9,189 nucleotides of DNA, taken from positions 1-9,189 of the forward strand of contig JAGLTN010000455.1 in the NCBI GenBank assembly GCA_023135255.1, written 5' to 3'. A program made the position numbers and the translations under genes. The notes below the pieces were generated by a model that was not told where the DNA came from, made no database searches, and saw only the letters and a program-made list of their open reading frames with translations. Shown one piece after another: positions 1 to 5,645 of the stretch; the first letter of the stretch is position 1; each line of letters starts with the position of its first letter. This stretch comes from Planctomycetota bacterium (GTDB lineage Bacteria; Planctomycetota; Phycisphaerae; Sedimentisphaerales; Anaerobacaceae).

Positions 1-65
1 TTACCGTTTATCCGCGGGTAAATAATTCACAAATAACAAGTTACGGATTTATTCGCGGGCATTTA
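1..65. repeat. Pair of imperfect direct repeats at the window edge
   Basis: Two related copies, about 23-25 bases each, lie at 1-23 and 41-65. Both start TTAC, share a TTTATYCGCGGG core and are followed by a further AT-rich tail. Copy one also carries a short inverted repeat (TTACC...GGTAA). Their start-to-start distance is 40 bases. The array may continue to the left, outside the window. No function can be assigned. Confidence 0.45.
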
Positions 66-389
66 CTAGCCTTCAAGGGTATATATTACTACTTTTACGC
101 GAAACGCTATACAACGTTCATGGTTTTTTTTATTGTTATCCTGCTATAAACTCCGTTGTTAAGGCAAAAAATAAAGGCTTTAGGCTACTTTAGATATGGC
201 GAATGGTCAATAAAAATGGCATAAATTTGCTTTTTTATATAGCTATCTGGCGAAAAACAATTGTCCGGCATCAAAAAAGCTTTTATTGCTTGTTTTGAGA
301 ACGGGAATAATGTTTAATATGCACGAAAGTCGATAAAAGAAAAAATAAACATAATTGGCAGATTATTTATTTTTTGAGGTAAACTAAAA
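1..389. other. Noncoding leader region upstream of the corrinoid gene
   Basis: No convincing gene is visible here on either strand. One + frame stays open from the left edge to a stop at 147-149, but it has no recognisable motif and overlaps the direct repeats, so I treat it as chance. The sequence is very AT-rich with many A and T runs. A possible -10 (AATAAT, 306-311) lies about 80 bases before the corrinoid start, without a good -35. I saw no B12-box-like sequence that would suggest a cobalamin riboswitch. The only structured element is the repeat pair at 1-65. Confidence 0.6.
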
Positions 390-1019
390 ATGGCAGATTT
401 AAATGCATTAAGCGAAGCTATTATTAAAGGTAACCAGAATCTGGCGCTTGAAATCACAAAAGCCGCTATAGACGAAGGTATGGCTGCTAAAGAAATTCTC
501 AATCAGGGTCTTATAGCGGGTATGGATGTAATAGGCGGTCGTTTCAAAAGAAACGAAGTCTACATTCCTGAGGTACTCATCGCCGCTCGAGCCATGAAAA
601 CAGCTATGGAAATCCTCGAACCTGAGCTTGCAAAAGCCGGTGTTGAGCCTATCGGAAAATTCATCATCGGAACAGTACAGGGTGACTTGCACGATATCGG
701 CAAGAATCTCGTCGCTATGATGATGAAAGGCGCAGGTTTTGAAGTGGTTGACCTTGGTGTCGACATTTCGCCGGAGAAATTCGTCGAACAGGCAAAGGCA
801 ACGGGTATAGGCCTTATCGGTATGAGTGCACTCCTGACAACAACTATGCCGGCAATGGAAAAAACTATTCAGGCTATCAAAGATGCTGGTATCGATGCAA
901 AGATTATGATCGGCGGAGCTCCTGTTACTCAGGGTTACGCAGACAAAATTGGTGCTGACGGCTACGCAGCTGATGCCGCAACAGCTGTTGACATTGCTAA
1001 AAAGCTTTCTGTAGCTTAA
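390..1019 (+). CDS. Corrinoid (B12-binding) protein, MtbC/MttC-type methyltransferase subunit
   Basis: A 209-residue cytoplasmic corrinoid carrier. In this family the bound cobalamin takes a methyl group from a substrate-specific methyltransferase (methylamines, methoxy compounds, betaines) and passes it to a second methyltransferase. The N-terminal part (about 1-85) is the helical cap domain (B12-binding domain 1). The Rossmann-like B12-binding domain follows (about 88-205), with the D99-x-H101-x2-G104 motif (GDLHDIG) whose histidine is the lower cobalt ligand, then GMSALLTTTM (144-153) and IGGAPVTQGYA (174-184), all typical. Length is normal for the family. The ATG at 390 is supported by GAGGT at 376-380. 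A strong terminator follows and no methyltransferase partner is adjacent, so it looks monocistronic. The substrate cannot be told from this subunit alone. Confidence 0.93.
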   Translation: MADLNALSEAIIKGNQNLALEITKAAIDEGMAAKEILNQGLIAGMDVIGGRFKRNEVYIPEVLIAARAMKTAMEILEPELAKAGVEPIGKFIIGTVQGDLHDIGKNLVAMMMKGAGFEVVDLGVDISPEKFVEQAKATGIGLIGMSALLTTTMPAMEKTIQAIKDAGIDAKIMIGGAPVTQGYADKIGADGYAADAATAVDIAKKLSVA

Positions 1020-1040
1020 TAAAAAAACTTGCTTAAAATT

Positions 1041-1072
1041 AAAAAACAGCGTGTAAAAACGCTGTTTTTTTT
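1041..1072 (+). terminator. Intrinsic terminator after the corrinoid gene
   Basis: A perfect 11-bp inverted repeat (AAAAAACAGCG at 1041-1051 and CGCTGTTTTTT at 1060-1070) encloses an 8-base loop and runs straight into a T tract. It lies 22 bases after the corrinoid stop codon. The mirrored A and T tracts could also let it act on transcripts from the - strand. Confidence 0.9.
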
Positions 1073-1081
1073 ATATCTATA

Positions 1082-1090
1082 TGCTAAAAT
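1082..1090 (+). promoter_or_regulatory. Candidate extended -10 promoter for the sigma-factor gene
   Basis: TGCTAAAAT fits an extended -10 (TG-N-TAAAAT). It lies just after the corrinoid terminator and about 55 bases before the sigma-factor start. No good -35 is seen 17 bases upstream, where the terminator's T tract lies, so this is a pattern match only. Confidence 0.35.
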
Positions 1091-1144
1091 AGACACCTGG
1101 TAAGATGGGAAAGTATCTTGCTGTAGAATTAGTATCAGGTAAAA

Positions 1145-2842
1145 ATGCGTAAAATAGAAAATAAAAATCTGTCACGACTGCTAAACCAGATGAGGTTTAC
1201 GCCTTACAAAAAACGCGCTAACCAGCTCCAGGCCACAGAGAGACTTCTTAGTATAATCGAAGAGGACAAAGAATATTCTTTCGAATTTATCTGCTATAAG
1301 ATCACTGAATTTCGTATCAAAGACGAATTGGGTCAACAGATGTGCAAAGGTGACCAGCTCACCGGTGACCTGCGAATATTCATCGCCAAATTGAGCGGCC
1401 AACTGGCAGAGGAAGTTTCAAAACAAGACGAAAAAATATATACTATCGAAGAGCTGGCGAAAAAACTCGAAGTTTCAACCAAAACGATTAACCGCTGGCG
1501 AAATAAAGGGCTGTCAGCACGGAAATATATCTTTGCTGACGGAAAAAAACGGTTCGGCTTCTCAGATTCAGCGATAGAAAATTTTCACAGTAAAAATCCA
1601 CAACTCGTTGAAAACGCTTCCAATTTTAAAAAACTAACTGAAAAACAAAAGCATAAGATAACAGAACTCGCCCGCCATCTTGTCAGAGACAACCATCAGA
1701 CTTCAAGACACCGGATCATAGAACAAATAGTCGAAAAAACCGGTCATGCCCATGAGACGATACGCTACACTTTGATAAATTATGAAAACACACATCCAGA
1801 CAAACCTGTCTTCAGCAGAGCAGCAGGCGTTATAAAACCTGAACAAGCGGCTGAGCTTTATAGATCGCACAAAAAAGGCGTTACAATAAAAGAGCTGATG
1901 AGCCAGTTCAACAGGAGCAAAAGCTCTATATACAGAATAATTAACCAGCGTCGCGCCAAAACTCTGCTTGCACACAAAATAGAATTTATTGCAAGCGATG
2001 AGTTTGCCGCAACTGATGCTTATGAGAAAATTCTAAATCAAAAAATCGACATCGCTCAACAAACAACTTCCAACTCGCCAACGCTGAAGCAATTGTCAGC
2101 AGGTTCGCTTTCAAAATACCTCGAGTCTATTGAAAAAATTGAACTGTTCAACAGAGACAGAGAGCTTGAACTTTTCAGAAGATATAACTACTTGAAATAC
2201 CTGGCAGATTTAAATAAAAATGATATCTCATTGCAGCACGCTCCCGGCAATAAGCTTAAACTGATCGAAGATTACCTGCAGCGCGGCGAAGCGATTAAAA
2301 ATATTATAATTGAAGCCAATCTTCGACTGGTCGTCAGCATTGCTAATAAACACATTCACCGCGGTGCCAATATGCTCGATCTGGTCAGTGAAGGTAATTT
2401 TGCCCTGATGAAAGCGGTTGAAAAATTTGATTATACCAGAGGCTTCAGATTCGCAACTTACTGCTCATGGATAATAGTAAAAGATTTTGCAAGAAAGATA
2501 CCCGCTGAAATTACCAGGCTTGACAAAGCAACCTATGACTCGATGTCAGATATTCAGCAGGATATGCGAACCAAAACGATCCCAGGCGTAGAAGCTGTCG
2601 AAAGAGCCCACAGAAGCCTTGCACAGGTCATAAAAGACAATCTCAACGAGCGGGAACAATACATAATACTAAATCACTTCGGGCTGTTAGGCTCACTGAT
2701 AAAAAAAGAAAAGAAAACGCTCAAAGAGATCGGCGACCACCTCGAGCTGACAAAAGAAAGAGTCCGCCAGATAGAGCTAATCGCTTTGCAAAAACTAAGA
2801 CAATCGCTTAGTGTAGAAGAATTCGAACTGCTTACTGGTTGA
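1145..2842 (+). CDS. Sigma-70-family sigma factor with an N-terminal HTH-rich extension
   Basis: A 565-residue protein whose C-terminal half is a sigma-70-family factor directing RNA polymerase to promoters. Visible parts: a region-1.2-like segment (about 317-360), region 2 (about 391-450, including NLRLVVSIANKHIHRGANM and the FDYTRGFRFATY segment), and region 4 (about 499-555) with a clear HTH (TLKEIGDHLELTKERVRQIE). Only about 50 residues separate regions 2 and 4, so region 3 is absent or very short. The first half holds up to three HTH-like segments: about 99-146 (MerR/excisionase-like), 186-212, and 229-270 (EAxELYxxG-type). In region 2.4 the first Trp of the WW pair is kept (W442) but the second is Ile. 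The start ATG has AGGT only 4 bases upstream, a weak site. The gene leads a 25-base-spaced row with the hydrolase-like gene. The regulon is unknown. Confidence 0.85.
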   Translation: MRKIENKNLSRLLNQMRFTPYKKRANQLQATERLLSIIEEDKEYSFEFICYKITEFRIKDELGQQMCKGDQLTGDLRIFIAKLSGQLAEEVSKQDEKIYTIEELAKKLEVSTKTINRWRNKGLSARKYIFADGKKRFGFSDSAIENFHSKNPQLVENASNFKKLTEKQKHKITELARHLVRDNHQTSRHRIIEQIVEKTGHAHETIRYTLINYENTHPDKPVFSRAAGVIKPEQAAELYRSHKKGVTIKELMSQFNRSKSSIYRIINQRRAKTLLAHKIEFIASDEFAATDAYEKILNQKIDIAQQTTSNSPTLKQLSAGSLSKYLESIEKIELFNRDRELELFRRYNYLKYLADLNKNDISLQHAPGNKLKLIEDYLQRGEAIKNIIIEANLRLVVSIANKHIHRGANMLDLVSEGNFALMKAVEKFDYTRGFRFATYCSWIIVKDFARKIPAEITRLDKATYDSMSDIQQDMRTKTIPGVEAVERAHRSLAQVIKDNLNEREQYIILNHFGLLGSLIKKEKKTLKEIGDHLELTKERVRQIELIALQKLRQSLSVEEFELLTG

Positions 2843-2867
2843 AAATATCATTAAAAAGGAATATCAC

Positions 2868-4328
2868 ATGAAAGAAAAAATAAACAGACGGCAGTTACTA
2901 AAAAATGGCTTTGGTGTTGCTGCAGGGTTATCTCTTAATAAAATGATTTTGGCGGAGGAAGTTATAAAAACATCTGTTAATAATGAAAAGCCATTTGAAT
3001 GGCTTTACGAATCCAAAATGGCTTCGTGGTGGTTTACAATCGAAGATATTGGTTGGCCGGACTATGAGGTTGAAAAAAAATGGCTTCGAAGAGCTAAAGC
3101 CTTTAAAAAAGCTGGTGTTAACTGCGTGGTAACTTTCGGTTTTCATTTTCGATGGGATTTTGTGCCACTTCTTGACCGGCTTATCGCTATGCTGGCAAAA
3201 GTCGTCGAAATCTGCCACGATAACGGCATCAGGGTCGTTGAGCATCATTCAGCGGCGCTGGTTTTCAGACCCAAAACAATTGAAGACCGCTGGGAAATAA
3301 GGAAAAAAAATAACCATGGTGTATCGTTCTATCCCGATAGCTGGGAAGATGTTTACTATAAAGGCTCCGAGATGGCAAAGTGGAGACATGTCAGAGCAAG
3401 CACAGGCAAACAACCACACTTTTCAACAAGCTATGAAAACTTTTGCCCGAACAATCCCGATCTTCAAAAAGCTTATGAAGATATGATCAAAAGATATCTT
3501 GAAAAAGTCAGGTTTGACGCTTTGATGAGTGACGATCTGGATTTCTCCCCCGATTACGATGTATGCGTTTGTGAGCATTGTAAGGAAAAATTTTATCAGG
3601 CAACATCTTCCACATTGCCCAACTGGGAAGATAAAAACTTCTGGGGTAATAAAAAGAACCCTCTTTTCCTGAAATGGATAGATTTGAGATATCAATGGAG
3701 CGCTCAGCACTATGAGCGGGTCAGAAATTTTCTGCCTGACAATATAGCTTTGTGGGGCTGCGCATCAGATTGTTTGACGCCTTGGCTGGTGACTGTCGGT
3801 TTTTCAGCTCAGCGTAGCTTTAAACACTGCGATGCGGTTTTCCGCGAAGTTTACCACAAAATACAACCTGACAACAAAATCGGTATTCTCGCTGAGTCGG
3901 CAGCATTTTCTTCTATGGCCAAACAAATGAACAAACCTTTCATAACCATATTTTATGTGAAAAACTCCGAAGATAAAAAAGCATGGTTCGATATTATATC
4001 AGAATCAGGTTCCAGGCCCTGGGTTTCCAAACATGTGCGAGTGGAAAATGCTGTTGAGGAAGAAGTTATATTAAAAGACGGGTATGATTTTATTGACAGA
4101 ACGAAAGAAATAAATTCCAAACCTGTTGTCGGCGTAAGATTTTCTCAGAAATACAGAGATTCGCTGGAAAAAGAAGCAGCATCAAAGTATCATAGAAAAT
4201 ATATTGAGCTTTTTACCAAACTCAGAAAACAAGGCTACCGAGTTGAGGTTGTGTTCGATGAATACGTCGGCCTGGCGGATACGAAAAGCTTTAAACAGTA
4301 TTACGACCTTAAAGAATACCAAGGCTAA
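2868..4328 (+). CDS. Tat-signal TIM-barrel glycoside-hydrolase-like protein, short at the C-terminus
   Basis: A 486-residue predicted exported protein. The N-terminus NRRQLLKNG (6-14), with Arg 7-8, followed by a moderately hydrophobic stretch to about residue 29, resembles a twin-arginine signal peptide. The body looks like a clan-A (beta/alpha)8 barrel distantly related to GH42-type beta-galactosidases: strand-like segments at 84-93 and 120-128, an acidic FDALMSDDLDF (216-226), and a Cys cluster C233-x-C235-x2-C238 of the kind seen in planctomycete and Bacteroidetes hydrolase-like proteins. Candidate catalytic acids are D222/D223/D225, E327 and E343, but I cannot assign them. Residues about 417-486 resemble the start of the GH42-type trimerisation domain, which then stops early. 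AAGGA at 2856-2860 supports the start. Substrate unknown; family assignment is by eye. Confidence 0.6.
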   Translation: MKEKINRRQLLKNGFGVAAGLSLNKMILAEEVIKTSVNNEKPFEWLYESKMASWWFTIEDIGWPDYEVEKKWLRRAKAFKKAGVNCVVTFGFHFRWDFVPLLDRLIAMLAKVVEICHDNGIRVVEHHSAALVFRPKTIEDRWEIRKKNNHGVSFYPDSWEDVYYKGSEMAKWRHVRASTGKQPHFSTSYENFCPNNPDLQKAYEDMIKRYLEKVRFDALMSDDLDFSPDYDVCVCEHCKEKFYQATSSTLPNWEDKNFWGNKKNPLFLKWIDLRYQWSAQHYERVRNFLPDNIALWGCASDCLTPWLVTVGFSAQRSFKHCDAVFREVYHKIQPDNKIGILAESAAFSSMAKQMNKPFITIFYVKNSEDKKAWFDIISESGSRPWVSKHVRVENAVEEEVILKDGYDFIDRTKEINSKPVVGVRFSQKYRDSLEKEAASKYHRKYIELFTKLRKQGYRVEVVFDEYVGLADTKSFKQYYDLKEYQG

Positions 4329-4343
4329 AAATGAGGAAATAAA

Positions 4344-5153
4344 ATGAACACTATCGGCTTTATAGGCAGTGGAAATATGGCAGAGGCCATCATTAAAGGT
4401 ATAATCGGCGCTGAATTATTCAGCCCGTCACAGGTAACGATAAGTGACATCAACGCTGAAAGACTTTCTTACATGCAAAGCGTATATGGCGTAACGGTTG
4501 CCGAGGATAACTGCAAGCTGGTGGAAAATTCTGATATCGTCGTACTAAGTGTCAAACCCCAGACCATGGCAATTGCGTTAGCTGATATCAAAGAAGCCGC
4601 TGGTAAAGATAAACTTTTCATTTCGATCGCTGCGGGAATTACTACCGCTTTCCTTGCGGAAAATCTCGGTGATGCCGCAATCGTGCGGGTGATGCCGAAC
4701 ACCCCGGCTCTTGTGGGCGAAGGGGCAAGCGGACTTTACGCAAATGAAAATGCAAAACCAAGGCTGAACGAGGCAAAGTCTATATTTGACGCTATCGGCA
4801 AAGCTGTAATAGTTGAAAAAGAACAGCTGATCGACGCGGTAACAGCTGTCAGCGGTTCAGGACCTGCGTATTATTTTCTGCTGATGGAAGAGATGATAAA
4901 AACGGCAGTCAAACTTGGTCTCGAAGAAAACATCGCAAAAGACCTTGTCCTGCAAACCGCCAAAGGCTCTGCAATACTCGCCGTAGAAGCAGCCAAAGAC
5001 AACCAAAGCCCTGCTGTACTTCGTAAAAAAGTTACCTCTCCAGGCGGAACTACTCAGGCAGCGCTGGAAACATTCGCAGCAGGCGGTTTCGGCAATTTGG
5101 TAGAAGCTGCCTTAAAAAGTGCATCCGACAGAAGCAAAGAACTCTCCGGCTGA
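4344..5153 (+). CDS. proC: Pyrroline-5-carboxylate reductase
   Basis: A 269-residue cytoplasmic enzyme that reduces 1-pyrroline-5-carboxylate to L-proline with NAD(P)H, the last step of proline synthesis. It opens with the Rossmann dinucleotide motif GFIGSGNMAEAII (5-17). SVKPQ (69-73), RVMPNTPALVGEG (115-127), AVSGSGPAY (168-176) and the P5CR signature VTSPGGTTQAAL (230-241) follow in the expected order. Length is normal and no key motif is missing. The start is supported by GAGG at 4333-4336. It begins 15 bases after the hydrolase-like gene and is probably transcribed with it. It converges with the ferredoxin gene, with 11 bases between the stop codons and no obvious terminator hairpin. Confidence 0.97.
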   Translation: MNTIGFIGSGNMAEAIIKGIIGAELFSPSQVTISDINAERLSYMQSVYGVTVAEDNCKLVENSDIVVLSVKPQTMAIALADIKEAAGKDKLFISIAAGITTAFLAENLGDAAIVRVMPNTPALVGEGASGLYANENAKPRLNEAKSIFDAIGKAVIVEKEQLIDAVTAVSGSGPAYYFLLMEEMIKTAVKLGLEENIAKDLVLQTAKGSAILAVEAAKDNQSPAVLRKKVTSPGGTTQAALETFAAGGFGNLVEAALKSASDRSKELSG

Positions 5154-5164
5154 CATAATTTGGA

Positions 5165-5347
5165 TTACTCTACGACAATCGCCTCCACCGGACACTCATC
5201 AGCTGCCTGCTGAACATCTTCCTCATACTCAGCTGGTACCGTTTCTGAGATAACTTCTGCGATATCAGGGCCCATCTGAAAAACACTTGGGCATATTTCA
5301 GTACAAATACCGCAGGCTGTGCATGTATCTTCAACTCTTACTTTCAT
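5165..5347 (-). CDS. Single-cluster [4Fe-4S] ferredoxin
   Basis: A 60-residue electron carrier of the Thermotoga-type single [4Fe-4S] family, which it resembles along its whole length (MKVRV start, CP-x-VFQ, CP-x2-AI near the end). Cluster ligands are C9, C12, C15 and C52, as C-x2-C-x2-C and a late CP. C19 is also present; in Thermotoga ferredoxin the matching cysteine forms a disulfide, but no partner cysteine is seen here. The start at 5347 is chosen because AAGGGGAG lies 5 bases upstream on the - strand; an in-frame ATG at 5374 would add nine unlikely residues. The gene is monocistronic, convergent with proC and divergent from the SRP RNA. The redox partner cannot be told from the context. 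Confidence 0.93.
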   Translation of the reverse strand: MKVRVEDTCTACGICTEICPSVFQMGPDIAEVISETVPAEYEEDVQQAADECPVEAIVVE

Positions 5348-5408
5348 TGATCTCCCCTTAAAAAACCACCTCAAATACCATAATGTCAGTCAACTCTTAC
5401 ATAATAAA

Positions 5409-5437
5409 ATGTTAGGCGATTCCGCAATTTTTGTCAA
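5409..5437 (-). promoter_or_regulatory. Candidate sigma-70 promoter of the ferredoxin gene
   Basis: Read on the - strand, a perfect TTGACA (5437-5432) is followed after exactly 17 bases by TAACAT (5414-5409), four of six matches to TATAAT. Transcription would start near 5402, giving a leader of about 55 bases before the ferredoxin ATG. Confidence 0.55.
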
Positions 5438-5472
5438 TTTAAAATGTTTTTGTGGCAAATATTTATTTCTCA

Positions 5473-5481
5473 TGTTATATT
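5473..5481 (+). promoter_or_regulatory. Candidate extended -10 promoter for the SRP RNA
   Basis: TGTTATATT matches an extended -10 (TG-N-TATATT) and points toward the SRP RNA. The -35 position 17 bases upstream (TGGCAA) is poor. A start near 5488 would leave about 40 bases before the RNA's closing helix, so 5' trimming or a nearer unseen promoter is needed. Confidence 0.4.
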
Positions 5482-5528
5482 ATCATCCTTAAAATACGCA
5501 ATAAATATTACAGGTCAGAAATAATAAT

Positions 5529-5624
5529 GGCCGGGTCCCATGCAGACCGAGCACGTGAATTTGGTCAGGCGGGGAACCGAGCAGCCATAAGCGAACGCTC
5601 AGTTGTGCTGTGGTAAACCCGGCC
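5529..5624 (+). ncRNA. ffs: Signal recognition particle RNA, small bacterial (4.5S-like) type
   Basis: The RNA of about 96 nucleotides binds Ffh and takes ribosomes making membrane proteins to FtsY. The ends form a perfect 8-bp helix (GGCCGGGT at 5529-5536 with ACCCGGCC at 5617-5624). Inside, AGCAC (5550-5554) can pair with GTGCT (5605-5609). The diagnostic Ffh-binding tip is intact: GGTCAGG (5563-5569), a CGG/CCG stem capped by the GGAA tetraloop (5573-5576), then AGCAGCC (5580-5586). There is no Alu-like domain, so this is the short form. It sits 21 bases before dnaX, a neighbourhood also known from Bacillus subtilis (scr-dnaX). Exact ends depend on processing. Confidence 0.95.
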
Positions 5625-5633
5625 GCTTTTTTT
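5625..5633 (+). terminator. T tract after the SRP RNA closing helix
   Basis: Seven T residues (5627-5633) directly follow the GC-rich closing helix of the SRP RNA, so the RNA's own terminal stem may serve as the terminator. No compact separate hairpin is seen. Leakage here would feed transcription into dnaX. Confidence 0.45.
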
Positions 5634-5645
5634 GAATATAAAACA

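Noticed and set aside
3..149. Open + frame from the left edge, possibly the tail of an upstream gene
   Set aside because: It is short, without a recognisable motif, and runs through the repeat pair. A chance open stretch is more likely.
217..230. Sigma-54-like -24/-12 element (TGGC ... TTGC) upstream of the corrinoid gene
   Set aside because: The GG and GC pairs are 9 bases apart, one short of the strict 10 required, so it is unlikely to work.
266..281. Second sigma-54-like element with the correct GG-N10-GC spacing
   Set aside because: Only GGCA and GC match; the -24 T and the -12 TT are missing. Such a partial match is expected by chance in a region like this.
5348..5374. Longer ferredoxin start at 5374 on the - strand
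   Set aside because: The AAGGGGAG ribosome binding site lies between this ATG and the inner ATG, and the family starts with MKV.
5610..5645. Upstream GTG in frame with dnaX as the start codon
   Set aside because: It lies inside the SRP RNA closing region and would add 12 residues before the well-conserved MAYTVLARKYR start.
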